A stretch of DNA of 64,000 bases from Streptomyces sp. NBC_01224 (GCF_036002945.1 NZ_CP108529.1:8985001-9049000), one strand, 5' to 3'. Shown: positions 52,237 to 62,441, counted from the first letter of the stretch. Notes: generated from the letters alone by a model not told the origin. Translations and numbers: made by a program.

Positions 52237-53714
52237 GTGTGGACTCGTACGCGGGGGCGCCAGAGGCGGGTGGGGTTCTCCTGGAGCAGGGCCAGGATCC
52301 GGTGCCTGCGGCGCCGGGTGGGGAGGACATACCGGTCGTCACGGGAGCGGGTGGGCAGGGCTGGCTGCGATTCCGGGGGTTCGTGGATGGAGATGTCGAG
52401 GCTGGTGACGGCAAGGGTGACGTCAGGCCGTCCGTCGTCATGATGCTCGCTGTAGCGGGACATCGGTGATTTGACCTTGCGGGTACTCACCCGCTGCCGG
52501 CGGGCCGGGAGCAGGCCGGCGAGAAGCTTCTGTCCGATGCGGCCGTCTGCGGCGTAGTTTGCTGTGCCGACGCCGGCGGCCTGGACGACCTGGTCGCGAG
52601 CTGCCTGGAAGGCGATGGTGAAGCCGCAGCGGTCCGGGTCGGTGCCCGGAACGGACTCGGCGGCATCGACCATGACCGTCCGCAGGGCCTGGTAGAGCGT
52701 CAGCAGCGCCCACATCTCCTGTTCGACGCCGACGGGGTCGCCGGAACGCAGGACGCGTCCGGCCGTGATCGTGTGTCGGAGCGCGTAATACGCCGATTCG
52801 TGTTCCCACCGCTGGTGGTAGAGGCGCGTCAGCGAGTCGGCGGGGTAGCGTCGGGAGTCGGTCAGGCTGGTGGCCAGGCGGTAGGAACCGGTGAAGCACG
52901 TGCCGTCGGCGCACGTCACGGTGATCTGCGCGTCGATGACCCGCACCCTCACGGTGCCGATCACCGACAGGTACGAGCCGTCGGCCAGACGTGTGAGGAC
53001 CGGGGTACGCCGGTTGCTGCGGAGCCGGCCCAGGAACTGGGCACGGGTGGCACTCACCGCGACGAGGAAGGCATTGCCGTCGAAACCCTTGTCCCACAGC
53101 ACCAGCATGTCCGGCCGCAGCAGGTGCAGAAGGCGGGAGGCATAGCTGGTCTCGCCCTCGTCGGTGGGGCCGAAGACCACACCGAGGAGGGCCCGTGTCC
53201 CGGTCTCGACGAGTGTCATCAACTCAAGCGTGGGATAGCCGTGATGGGAGGTCCGGCCGAGCCATGCCCGGTTGCGCTCCGTGTCGGAGACCTTCTGCGA
53301 ACTGCAGCCGTCGAACGACACCGTCCGGTACGGGCCGAAGCTCACTCCTGGGGTCGTCGGCCGCGCCAGCGGCCCGGCCAGTACGTCGAACAACGCCCGC
53401 ACCGGTGTGGCTCCCAGCCTGCGCCGCAGGTCCCGCAGCGCCTTTGGAGTCGGAGAAGCGACCGGCACGTCGGCCAGCCCTGCCGTCAGCTTGTCCCAGA
53501 CGAGCCGGTAACCGACTTCGGGAAAGAGACACATCGCCAGCAGAAAGTAGATGCCGACACGGGACGGGAGATCACGCAGTCGCCTCTGGAGGCGACGGGT
53601 CTCGTGAAGGACAGCGTCGACCAACTCGAACGGTACGACGGCCGTCAGCTCGCCCAGATGACCGGGCGCGAACTTGCCCGCAGCCACGGTGACCGAACGG
53701 GTGATGGCCATCAT
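52237..53714 (-). CDS. IS4-family transposase, C-terminal end replaced
   Basis: About 490 aa from MMAITRSVTVAAGKFAPG. Helical N-terminal domain (VGIYFLLAMCLFPEVGYRLV, SPTPKALRDLRRRLGATPVR), Asp in YRTVSFDGCSSQKV, Asp in DMLVLWDKGFDG, and Glu in RLYHQRWEHESAYYALRHTI. The last codons (HTRGDLQEHRC) belong to the IS3 remnant, so the true end of the gene is missing or only slightly shortened. Boundaries of the IS are not visible. Confidence 0.8.
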
Positions 53715-53821
53715 CGGCGCATGCAGGAGATGATGAGACGGCCGACGCGCACGCAGGCGCAGCACGAAGCAGAGACGCCAAATACACACTCCAACTCGTC
53801 AAACCTGAGGCACGGAGGTTC

Positions 53822-55010
53822 GCGAAGTGACCGGCTCCGCCCGAAGCAGGCAGCTCGGCGAGCGGCACTCCGCCGAGCCGGACCGAGACGGCTTCGCCGG
53901 CCTCCGCGGGATGCCCGCCGAGCCGTTCGGCGAGTCGGTCGGCGTCGTCGGGGCCGCCGCACACCACCGCGGTGAAGCAGCCGGCCGGGGCGAGCAGCTC
54001 GGTCACCGGGTCGTACAGATCGCCGCTCGGGAATCTCGGCGCTGTCCAGGGTGTCGGTCGTGGTGCGCTCCAGCGACAGCACCCGGGCCGTCCGCTTCGC
54101 GGAGGGTCGGGAGGAGGAGTACGCCATGGCGATCTCCTCGGAGTGCCGCAGGGAAAAGTCATCAGGGTCACCGCGGAGTAGACGGTGACGAGTTCACCGA
54201 TGGAGATCCGGCCGTCGAGGGCGAGCCTCGCGCCGTACCCGACCACGGTGATCAGCAGCCCCGGCAGCAGCACCTGGACCGCGGAGATCAGCGACCACAT
54301 CCGAGCGCTGCGGACGGCCGCCTTGCGCACCTCCTGGGAGGCCTGCCGGTAGCGGCCGAGGAACAGCTCCTCGCCGCCGATGCCTCGCAGCACGCGCAGG
54401 CCGGCGACGGCGTCGGAGGTCAGTTCGGCGGCGCGGCCCGCCTTTTCGCGCTGGATGTCGGCGCGTCGGGTGGACCGGGGCAGCAGCGGCAGTACGGCGA
54501 GGGCCAACAGGGGCACGCCGCCGGCGACCACCGCACCCAGCGTGGGCTGGTACACGACCAGCGCGACGCAGACCAGGGCGAGGGCGGTCGCGGCGGCGGC
54601 GAAAGCGCGACAGTGCTTCGACGAACCAGCCGATCTTCTCGACGTCGCCGGTGGAGACCGCGACCATCTCGCCCGCGGCGACCCTCCGGGTGAGTACCGA
54701 GCCGAGTTCGGCGGTCTTACGGGCCAGCAGGTGCTGGACCCGGGCGGCCGCCGTGATCCAGTTGGTGATGGCGGTGCGGTGCAGCAGGGTGTCGCCGACG
54801 GCGATGGCGGCGCCGAACAGCAGGATCAGCCCGCCCGCGAGCGCCAGCCTGCTGCCGGAGCGGTCCACGACGGCCTGCGCGGCGACGCCCACGGCGAGCG
54901 GCAGGCCGGCGATTCCGCACTGGTGCAGCAGCCCACAGCCGGGTGACTTCAGCTGGCCGCCGAGCTGTTGCCGGGCAAGCCACAGCAGAAAGCGGCTGCC
55001 TGACCGTACG
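53822..55010 (-). pseudogene. ABC exporter (TMD and start of NBD), frameshifted
   Basis: Pieces in order: FLLWLARQQLGGQLKSPGCG, LAGGLILLFGAAIAVGDTLL, TRRVAAGEMVAVSTGDVEKI, then after a shift near 54610 MYQPTLGAVVAGGVPLLALA, LRVLRGIGGEELFLGRYRQA and ISIGELVTVYSAVTLMTFP. After another shift near 54150 come fragments of the ATPase (LYDPVTELLAPAGCFTAVVC). No Walker motifs survive. Resembles a type I exporter half-transporter. Confidence 0.7.
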
Positions 55011-55220
55011 TCGGGATCACCGGGATCGGAAACGGAAGATCGCGAATCTGCATGACGTCCCACGGATCGCTGAGAGGGTGGCGAGTGGCTCAAACCGTGC
55101 AAGGTTCGCGTTCCGCTGGCAGTCGCGGCAATTAATTTTTGCGCATGAGGGAACAAAACGCGCCAAGGTCGAATTTTCGCCTCTGGCGCATTTGTTCGTC
55201 CCGCGCTTCACTCCTGACCC
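55011..55220 (+). other. leader region of PNGase gene
   Basis: Gene-free, with an AT-rich stretch (AATTAATTTTTGCGC at about 55130) suitable for a promoter. Confidence 0.4.
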
Positions 55221-56822
55221 ATGAAGAGTAAGATCACGTCCATGCTCGCCGGACTGGTGCTGGCCGCCGGTTCGGTGCTCGGCGCGAGCCCGGCGGTCGC
55301 TGCCGAGCCGGTCCCCCCGGAGTTCGGCACCGACTGGCACGACCCGCTGACCGCGGCGCCGCCCGTCGCGAAGCCCCCGACCCGCTCCTGCCAAGTCACC
55401 GTCGCCGAGACACAGTTTCGCAACTTCACGCCGTACAGGGGCAGTTACACTCCGCCCGAGGAGTGCGGCGACCGCTGGAGCAAGGTGGTGCTGCGCCTCG
55501 ACGGAAAGGTCGAGGGGCGCCAGTTCGACCGGCTCGGCTACCTCCGCATCGGCGGCGTGGAGATGTTCCGTACGTCCACGCCCGAGCCCTCGGTCGACGG
55601 CATCAACTGGTCGGTGGAGAAGGACGTCACGCACTACAGCGACACGCTTCGCCGCGGGCAGGACGTCGACATGCTCATCGGCAACGTTGTCAATGAGACG
55701 TACACCGGCGTCATCGACGTCGAGGTCACGCTGACCTTCTACGCCGCCGAGGGGCGTACGAAGCCGGCGGCGACGCCCGACAAGGTGATCCCGCTGGACG
55801 GCGCCCGGCTCACCACCCCGCGCAACTCGGAGCGCATCGTCGCCGAGGTGTACGCCACCGGCTCGGGCGGCGGCTGCGAGGAGTTCTGGTACCTCACCGT
55901 GCCGGACTCCGCTCCGTACTCCTGCAAGGCGGACAACGGCCCGTACCGTGAGGTGCAGATCAAGGTCGACGGCCAACTTGCCGGAATAGCAGCGCCGTTC
56001 CCGAACGTATGGACCGGAGGATGGTCCAACCCCTTCCTCTGGTACGTCGTTCCGGCGCCGCGTGCCTTCGACGTGAAGCCGATCGAGTACGACCTGACGC
56101 CGTTCGCGGGCATCCTCAACGACGGGCGCGAGCACCGCGTCGAGGTGTCCGTCGCCGGACTGCCCGCCGGACAGAGCGGCTGGAACACGCCCGCCAACGT
56201 GCTGGTCTGGCAGGACGAGGGCAGCGAGCACGTCACCGGGGCGCTAACGAAGCACGATCAGAGTGATCTTTCCAACTCGACGACGGTCACGCCCGGTTCG
56301 CTGAACCGGCTCGACACCAAGGGTGGCCACCGGTTGACCGTCGCCGGCTATGTCGACACCTCGCACGGGCGCGTCGAGACCACCGTCTCGCGCACCCTCG
56401 CCAATACCTCCGTCCACCGCTGGACGGAGGACGAGAACACCGACGGGCTCACGTCACGCTGGGACGACGACGAGACGGTGACCGTGGACGGCCGAGGCCC
56501 GGCGCGCGTCGCGCACACCCACCGCGTCTACACCATGGACGGCGAGATCACGATCGGCACGGACAACCGGCTGCGCACCGTCCTCACGCTCGGGGACCGC
56601 GCCGATACCTCGGTCGTACGCGCCGGCAAGCGCATCTCCTGGTCGCGGCTCGACGACACCTACACCGGCGACGCCGCCTGGACGCTGGGTGTCCCGCGTG
56701 ACCAGCGCCATGCTGTCGGCACGTCGAGCGAGCGCTACCGGCTGGACGGGTCGGAAGGCTGCTACGACCGCACACTGCGGACCGAGCAGGGCACCCTGAC
56801 GGAGGACCGTACGGGCTGCTGA
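55221..56822 (+). CDS. secreted peptide-N-glycosidase A-like amidase
   Basis: A 533-aa exported protein: Sec signal MKSKITSMLAGLVLAAGSVL with cleavage near AVAAEP. The mature part follows the PNGase A family: CQVTVAETQFRNFTPYRGSY, SKVVLRLDGKVEGRQFDRLG, YLRIGGVEMFRTSTPEPS, GINWSVEKDVTHYSDTLR and EFWYLTVPDSAPYSC. Such enzymes remove N-glycans from glycopeptides, suggesting use of host or plant glycoproteins. The frame is intact and a strong terminator follows. The family was first known from plants and fungi, with many bacterial members. Confidence 0.85.
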   Translation: MKSKITSMLAGLVLAAGSVLGASPAVAAEPVPPEFGTDWHDPLTAAPPVAKPPTRSCQVTVAETQFRNFTPYRGSYTPPEECGDRWSKVVLRLDGKVEGRQFDRLGYLRIGGVEMFRTSTPEPSVDGINWSVEKDVTHYSDTLRRGQDVDMLIGNVVNETYTGVIDVEVTLTFYAAEGRTKPAATPDKVIPLDGARLTTPRNSERIVAEVYATGSGGGCEEFWYLTVPDSAPYSCKADNGPYREVQIKVDGQLAGIAAPFPNVWTGGWSNPFLWYVVPAPRAFDVKPIEYDLTPFAGILNDGREHRVEVSVAGLPAGQSGWNTPANVLVWQDEGSEHVTGALTKHDQSDLSNSTTVTPGSLNRLDTKGGHRLTVAGYVDTSHGRVETTVSRTLANTSVHRWTEDENTDGLTSRWDDDETVTVDGRGPARVAHTHRVYTMDGEITIGTDNRLRTVLTLGDRADTSVVRAGKRISWSRLDDTYTGDAAWTLGVPRDQRHAVGTSSERYRLDGSEGCYDRTLRTEQGTLTEDRTGC

Positions 56823-56829
56823 AGTGAAG

Positions 56830-56855
56830 CGGGGCCCTGCGCGCGCAGGGCCCCG
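56830..56855 (+). terminator. GC-rich terminator hairpin
   Basis: CGGGGCCCTGCGC and its exact complement GCGCAGGGCCCCG meet at the centre of a 26-bp perfect palindrome 7 bp after the PNGase stop. Confidence 0.8.
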
Positions 56856-56873
56856 CGTACCTCGCCGGAGTTA

Positions 56874-57047
56874 TGCCGGCACACGGTCGTCCTGCCGCAG
56901 CGCACCGCGTACGGTCAGACCGAAATGAGTGCGCAGTCGGCGCAGTTCCCACAGCGAGAGAAGCGTGACGGACAGCGGCGGCCCGACCAGACCGGCACCG
57001 AGTCCTACCGCTTCCAGGCCACCCAGGAAACCCTGTTCACGGCCCCG
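56874..57047 (-). pseudogene. membrane protein C-terminal fragment
   Basis: Reads REQGFLGGLEAVGLGAGLVG, PPLSVTLLSLWELRRLRTHF and GLTVRGALRQDDRVPA before a natural-looking stop. It looks like the last membrane helix and tail of a larger protein whose 5' part is missing. Not assigned to a family. Confidence 0.4.
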
Positions 57048-57049
57048 AA

Positions 57050-57330
57050 GTGACGCCCCACCAGCCCTGGATGCCCCGCGGCCTGGACCTGGCCGCCCAG
57101 CGGCGGATCGTCGACGACACCCACCGCGCGGGCATCAGCGACTTCCAGGTTCTGGCCCTGGTCCACCGTGCCGGGCACGCGCGCGCGTCCTGTTACTCGA
57201 CCAGCACGGCGACGGCGCCCGGGCCCTCCCGACCGCCTGGGCCCAACCCGGCGCGTCCCTGGCCGACGCCCTCGACCAGCTCTGCAGCGAGATGCGCCGC
57301 TGGCTGTGGTCGCCCATCACTTCGTGGCAG
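57050..57330 (+). pseudogene. NUDIX-like protein fragment, frameshifted
   Basis: GTG 57050 opens TPHQPWMPRGLDLAAQRRIV then DDTHRAGISDFQVLALVHRA; one frame over it continues RVLLLDQHGDGARALPTAWA and QPGASLADALDQLCSEMRRW. The arrangement resembles the first part of a NUDIX domain, without the complete NUDIX box. Frameshift near 57180. Confidence 0.45.
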
Positions 57331-57524
57331 GCAAGGCGGCTCTCCCGCCTGACCGGCCTGGCTCACGACACTGCGTGGGTCAGGCTTCGCTCGGCCACTC
57401 ACCCAGAGGAAGCCAGCGCCTTCGGCAGTCGGTTTACCGTCCGCCCGCACAAAAAGGTCCGGACACATCGCCCAAAGCGCGGAAGCTGGCCACCCTGTGG
57501 GGCTCGAAAAGTCGTCGTTGCAGG

Positions 57525-57919
57525 TCACGCGGCGTATCGATACTCGTTGATGACGCCGCCGAGGACCCTGGTGCGGAGCAGGCTTCGGTCGTCGAGGTCG
57601 TGCACGATTGCGGGCTGCTCGGTCGCGCTGGGCGGTAGCTGTTGCCGGGATTGGTGCGGCCGGTGTCCGTTGTAGTGGTCCTGGCAGTCAGTCAGGACCT
57701 TCCTGGCGTGGCTCTCGCCCAGGATCAGGACGTGGTCGGGGGCCTCGCGGCGGATGGTGCCGATCACGCGTTCGCAATGCGCGTTCATGCGCGGTGCCCG
57801 GGGCGCGCTGAGCAGCACCTGAGTGTCCTCGGCGGTGAAGACGGCATCGAAGGCGTCGGTGTACTTGCTGTCGCGGTCGCGTAGCAGGAACCGTGGCCCG
57901 GCGCCCCGCTCGCCGAGGT
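57525..57919 (-). pseudogene. integrase-core transposase C-terminal fragment
   Basis: Reads LLRDRDSKYTDAFDAVFTAE, LLSAPRAPRMNAHCERVIGT and TRVLGGVINEYRYAA with stop. Close relative of the gene at 10155-10781. It is cut at 57919 by copy 2 of the 641-bp repeat. Confidence 0.8.
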
Positions 57920-58438
57920 CGCCGCGCTATGACGATCGTCGGTGCAATCTTCTGGGTCGCCGGGACACCAGCCTGCTTCCAGGGAGCTGATTGTCGCGCG
58001 CAATACCGCGCGATCGAGCGCGCAGCGTTCCAAGAGGCGGCATTGCGAGAGAAGGCACTCTGCGGCTGTAAGGACATCAGGAGGGGCGAGGAGCTCCAGT
58101 GAGGCGTAACGGGTTTCCACCGGGATAGCGTGCTTGGCCGCGAGCGCCTGGCGTTCATCGTGATTGAGGCTCGGGAGTCGCTTCACCACACCCACCAGGG
58201 TGTCGGAGACTCAGGAACTCCATGCACGCGCTGCCGAGTGCAATGTGCCGTTGCTGATCCCGGTTGAGGAGGCTCTGGGTCTGTACCGCCGAGATGGTCG
58301 TGTCGGCCTGGATACGCCCGGCGAGGAGTGCGGCAGACGTTGCGCCTTCTGCGCTGCGCTTGGTCCACCATGCTGCGACTACGGCAGTGGGAACGGAGAG
58401 AAGGGCTGCGATCGCACCCAGGTCGACCATGTCCATAG
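57920..58438 (-). pseudogene. second copy of 223-aa protein gene, broken
   Basis: Starts identically (MDMVDLGAIAALLSVPTAVV) but a 2-bp deletion near 58211 shifts the frame, and the 3' end (about 50 codons) is missing because the repeat ends at 57920. Not functional. Confidence 0.85.
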
Positions 58439-58560
58439 ATCAATGCTGGGCGAAGAAGAGCTGCCGTGCGGGCAGTTCGGTGCAGATCGATAAGGTCGGA
58501 CATTCGTTCCCGCTTGCCCTGCTGTTGAGGCGGTCCGTTTCGATGAGACGCCAGCAGCGT
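57920..58560. repeat. 641-bp direct repeat, copy 2
   Basis: See 46880-47522. This copy is inserted into an integrase-core gene on its left and ends after GACGCCAGCAGCGT on its right, a point that lies within reverse transcriptase-derived sequence in copy 1. Copy 2 therefore derives from a copy 1-like arrangement. Confidence 0.9.
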
Positions 58561-58689
58561 GTAGGGAGATCCTGAAACCTACCGCCAGGGCAGCGTGGGC
58601 GAAAGCAGACGAGGATGCGTGAGCCACGGTGCGGGCGGCACGGGCGATTGAAACTCACTGCAGTCATACCGCGCGCACGGGCTCACGCG

Positions 58690-59036
58690 GCGCACCCAGG
58701 GTCAGTTCCATATCAGCGCCTTCGGCCGGGGGCTTTGGACTACTGGCGCCTGGGGGAGTGAACTGGTCTGACGGCTTGGTGCGGTGATGCGGCGGAGTTG
58801 CTCAGCCGTGAGTGGACCGTCGGGGATCTCACCGATCAGTTGATCGACTCCAGGGTCGGTCCGCGGCCTGATCGGGTGAACAGGCTGATGATCAGGGCGA
58901 ATTCACCACCGACAAGGGCGGTCTGCACATCGCCGTCAGGGGTGGCCCAGAAGTGACCGCCTAGCCATAGCCGAGGCCTGACCTCGTCCCACGGTGTCTG
59001 TGGTTCGGGGGCACCGCGGTCACTCCGACGTGTCAT
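58690..59036 (-). pseudogene. dual-specificity phosphatase-like protein, frameshifted
   Basis: Start MTRRSDRGAPEPQTPWDEVR then PRLWLGGHFWATPDGDVQTA and GGEFALIISLFTRSGRGP resembles small actinobacterial tyrosine/dual-specificity phosphatases. The frame ends at ESIN; the natural continuation LIGEIPDGPLTAEQLRRITA lies one frame over. The HCxxGxxR loop is missing, so it is inactive. Confidence 0.6.
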
Positions 59037-59224
59037 CACGGACGCTCCTCGCCGGGTGGACCAACGACACGGTCAGACGGTCGCGTTCCCTGCTCGATGC
59101 GCTGTCGTCGTTCCCTGACCGTCAGGTCACGCCTCCCGGTAGAGACGCGGGCCCATCCCGTAGATCGCTCCCAGGCCATCTCATACGTCAGTGCCCGTCG
59201 AGTCGTCGACGTTCCGGTCAGCAC
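59036..59224 (-). CDS. possible 62-aa protein upstream of phosphatase remnant
   Basis: Opens MLTGTSTTRRALTYEMAWER and ends overlapping the phosphatase start by 4 bases (ATGA-type). It also overlaps the end of the 74-aa gene upstream. Highly basic; no family. The coupled arrangement supports it, but codon evidence is weak. Confidence 0.35.
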   Translation of the reverse strand: MLTGTSTTRRALTYEMAWERSTGWARVSTGRRDLTVRERRQRIEQGTRPSDRVVGPPGEERP

Positions 59225-59405
59225 TCTGGTACATCCGCTGGACCTTGCGCCAGGCGATGATGATTTCGGGCAGCTGGTCGAGCAGTCCCCGGGCGACGAA
59301 TAGGAAGATGCTCAGCACGCCGGAGGCTGCCAGCAGCCAGAGAATGATGGAGTCCACCCGTTCGAGTCCCTCGTGATCCAGGGGTCGAACATGGGTGACG
59401 TCCAC
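59181..59405 (-). CDS. 74-aa single-TM protein
   Basis: Contains one membrane helix (SIILWLLAASGVLSIFLFVA) followed by a charged tail (LPEIIIAWRKVQRMYQSADR). Likely the first gene of a small minus-strand group ending in the phosphatase remnant. No family recognised. Confidence 0.5.
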   Translation of the reverse strand: MDVTHVRPLDHEGLERVDSIILWLLAASGVLSIFLFVARGLLDQLPEIIIAWRKVQRMYQSADRNVDDSTGTDV

Positions 59406-59948
59406 TCAGTTCGACCACCGATTTGTGTGGTCAGAACTGAGGTCTACGCCGACAGTAAAGCTCAGGTGCTGCTATCCCATGGGTAATGCGAGCACGCTCT
59501 GAGGCGCCCGCGGTGAGCGGTGAGGTAGCAGGTGGCCGGGTCGTTGTTCACGGCTCGAACAGCTACCCCTCGACATGTCGGCTCGGGGGGAGCTGATCCT
59601 GCGCTGCTCCTGAAGCTACCTCCAGATCAGGACACGGCAGCCACAAACGCCATACGTGAGACAGGCCCTCGGCAATGAGGTATTGGGGTCCAACACTGCC
59701 GAGGCGCAGCCGAACAGATCGGGCTTTCAACGGCAGCGAGGGCACCGACTTGCCCCCGCGAACTCTGTGCCAGCGTTCACTGGTACAGGTCAGGGCCTGT
59801 CCACCGTCATGAAACACCGCTGTCGACCCTCACGGCTGGCAGCTGCTCACGCCCGCCGACAGACACCCGGCCGCGCGCCGTCCGGCGAACCCGAGCTGGC
59901 TCCTGGGAAGTGGCTGATATCCCGGGTGCCATAGCGTTGCGGGAATGG
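59406..59948. other. 540-bp region without a supported gene
   Basis: Short frames on both strands but none with a ribosome site or recognisable content. Confidence 0.4.
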
Positions 59949-60155
59949 CTACTGCCCCAGCGCAGCGAGGGCTTGCTCGGCCATCTGAACGCTCATCGTG
60001 GCCGCGATGGTGGTGCCGGCCTCCAGGAGCTTGTCCTTGAACTGGGTGGCGAACTGGCGCAGGCGACCCGGTTCAGGGTTCTCGGAGGTTGCCTCAGCGT
60101 GCAGGTCCTGGGCGACGCGTTCTAGTTCCACGCGGTCCGTGTCGGTAAATGTCAT
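59949..60155 (-). CDS. 68-aa helical protein
   Basis: MTFTDTDRVELERVAQDLHA, EATSENPEPGRLRQFATQFK, then DKLLEAGTTIAATMSVQMAE ending in QALAALGQ. The amphipathic helices and good codon bias suggest a real small protein. It resembles the C-terminal helical tails of some effector-linked proteins in Streptomyces, but no function can be given. Confidence 0.55.
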   Translation of the reverse strand: MTFTDTDRVELERVAQDLHAEATSENPEPGRLRQFATQFKDKLLEAGTTIAATMSVQMAEQALAALGQ

Positions 60156-60324
60156 GTGGGGTGTGGTGCTGCTGGCTGCTGGGGGAGCGTTCGTGCGGTG
60201 GGGCTCCGTTCAGCTCCGCGTCGGGCAGGACAAGCAGCAGGGCGTCGTGAAAGCACATATCGGGACGATGATGCACAAGGCGCCGAACGGCCAGTCGGGA
60301 GCGGACATGTGGGCAACTCATTAG

Positions 60325-60590
60325 TTGGTGCTGGGCACCAGCATGTTCGGCACTCGCGTGTCCTGGACCTTTCCCGCGCGATATCCTCGGGCGGATCGCA
60401 CGGCCTCACGCCATCCACTGGTGAGGACGGCGTATGCAACATTCGCATTGGCTTCGGGGGTGTGATGGCGGCGGGCAATGGTCAACGATCTGCGGTCCAA
60501 GACGGTGCTGTTTCGGATGGTCAGGGCGGTACCGTCATCCGTTTCTCTTATGGGCAGGCCGGCAATGAGGTTCCTGGTACCTCTACAGCA
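60325..60590 (-). pseudogene. unidentified gene, 3' fragment
   Basis: A minus-strand frame reads LIAGLPIRETDDGTALTIRN, STVLDRRSLTIARRHHTPEA, NANVAYAVLTSGWREAVRSA and KVQDTRVPNMLVPSTN before a stop. Codon use is coding-like. The 5' end is not visible; an IS1380 element starts about 100 bp beyond. Confidence 0.4.
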
Positions 60591-60778
60591 GTCGCACAGT
60601 GCCTAGCGGAAATTCGCCTCCACCTCGCGGCTGGTTCGGATGACCAGACGGCTAAGCCTTGATCCACCGATCTGATGGCTGTGGATGACTCTTCGAGAAA
60701 CAAGGAAGTGCCTTGTGACCTGCGATGATGGGAGTTCTTGAGGCTTCCAGCACGCACGATCGGCAAGGCACTTCCGAG

Positions 60779-61702
60779 ATGCAAGTTTCCCATACTCCAG
60801 CGGCGGTCTCCGCTGCGTTCGATGACCCGAATCTGGTCGCGCATGCCGGGCTGGTTCCGGTGATGCGGCTGGCCGAACGGTGCGGGCTGTCGGGCCTGGT
60901 GGCGCAGAAGGTGAAGCTGAGCGGGACGAGGAACGGCGCGGGTGCGTCGGCGGACGTCAAGGTCAGCAGCATCGTGGCCGGCATGGCGGCGGGCGCGGAC
61001 AGTATCGACGACCTCCATATCCTGCGGCACGGCGCGATGCCGGCCCTGTTCCGGGGGCCCGTGCGCCGTCCACGCTGGGCACCTTCCTCCGTTCGTTCAC
61101 CCACGGTCACGCACTCCAACTCCACGCTGTCCACCGCAGGTTCCTCGGTCAACTGGCCGCGCACGCCCCGCTGCTGCCCGGTGCCGGCGACAAGGCGTTC
61201 ATTGATATCGACTCCACCCACAAGCGGGTCTACGGCCGGGCCAAGCAGGGTGCCGAGTACGGCCGGTTCAAGGGCATCCGCACCCTGCACCCCCTGCTCG
61301 CCACGATCTGCACCCCGCACGCGCGGCCGGTGATCGCCACAGTACGGATGCGCCGCGGCAAGGCAGCCGATTCCCGTGGGGCCCCGAAGTTCGTCAGTGA
61401 GGCGCTGTCCACCGCCGTCGAGGCGGGCTGCACCGGCACCCGGATCCTGCGAGCGGACTCGCAGTTCTACAACGCCGGGGTGATCTCGGCCTGCCGCCGG
61501 GCCGGAGCCCACTTCTCGATTACCTGCGGGTTGAACCCCTCCATCAAACGGGCCGTCCTCGGCATTCCCGACCAGGCCTGGCAGCAGATCACATACCCGA
61601 CCGCGGTGCCCGATCCTGCAACCGGTGAGCTCGTCTCGGACGCCGAAGTCGCCGAGATACCCGCCTACACCGCCTTCGCCAGCCGCACGAAAGCGGAGCG
61701 GG
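60779..61702 (+). pseudogene. IS1380-family transposase, frameshifted and truncated
   Basis: N-terminal part MQVSHTPAAVSAAFDDPNLV, AHAGLVPVMRLAERCGLSGL, ADSIDDLHILRHGAMPALFR; after a shift near 61060 it continues STLGTFLRSFTHGHALQLHA, KAFIDIDSTHKRVYG (first Asp), RILRADSQFYNAGVI (second Asp). It is cut at 61702 by an IS3 end before the catalytic Glu. GGAAGTGCCTTG upstream (60705) has an inverted partner at about 60764, probably part of the IS end. Confidence 0.8.
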
Positions 61703-62067
61703 TGAAGTTCCCCCCTGGTCTTGGACAGCGGTTGCTTACGCTGCGGGGGTGAAGTCGTGCTGCAGCCTGGCTCGGGTTTCGAGTGGGGTGAGGTACCCGA
61801 ACTCGGGGTGCTTGCGGAGCCTGGTGCGGTTGTACTCGACCTCGATGAAGCGGAAGATGTCAGCGCGGGCCGCCTCGCGGCTCTCCCAGACGGCGGTGCC
61901 GATCTCCGCTTTCAGCAGTCCGAAGAAGCTCTCGGCTGCGGCGTTATCGTAGCATATGCCGGTTCTTCCCATGCTCTGCCTCAGGTTCAACTCCTGTAGT
62001 TCGCGGCGGAATTCGCCACTCGTGTACTCGCTTCCGCGATCGGTGTGCATGATGCAGCCACCCTGAA
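61703..62067 (-). mobile_element. partial inverted copy of the adjacent IS3
   Basis: 365 bp identical, in reverse, to 63018-63382: the right IS end and the last 104 codons of OrfB (from MHTDRGSEYTSGEFRRELQE). It is joined tail-to-head to the left end of the complete IS3 at 62068. Confidence 0.9.
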
Positions 62068-62153
62068 TGAAGTTCCCCCTCTGAAGTGGACAGCCTGATA
62101 CTGGGACGGATCAGTCCCGGAGGAAGCAGTCCAGGTTGAGTGGCAAGAGCAAC

Positions 62154-62441
62154 ATGAGCAAGCGGTACACGTCGGAGTTCAAGCGGGACGCGGTGGCACT
62201 GGTCCGGTCGTCAGGGCGGAACGTCACCGAGGTCGCCCGGGAACTCGGTGTGAGTGCGGAGGGGCTTCGCGGCTGGGTGAAGCAGGCGAAGGTCGACTGC
62301 GGCGAGGGGGCGCCCGGCGCGCTGACCACGGCGGAGAAGGATGAGCTCCAGCGGCTGCGCAGGGAGAACCGGGAACAGCAGCAGACGATCGAGATCTTGA
62401 AAAAAGCAGCGGCCTTCTTCGCGAAGGAGACGATGAAGTAG
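62154..62441 (+). CDS. IS3 OrfA
   Basis: 95 aa: MSKRYTSEFKRDAVALVRSS, helix-turn-helix NVTEVARELGVSAEGLRGWV, coiled coil LQRLRRENREQQQTIEILKK. TTGAAAAAAGC at 62397 gives a likely -1 slippage site into OrfB. An in-frame TTG at 62136 is an alternative start. Confidence 0.85.
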   Translation: MSKRYTSEFKRDAVALVRSSGRNVTEVARELGVSAEGLRGWVKQAKVDCGEGAPGALTTAEKDELQRLRRENREQQQTIEILKKAAAFFAKETMK

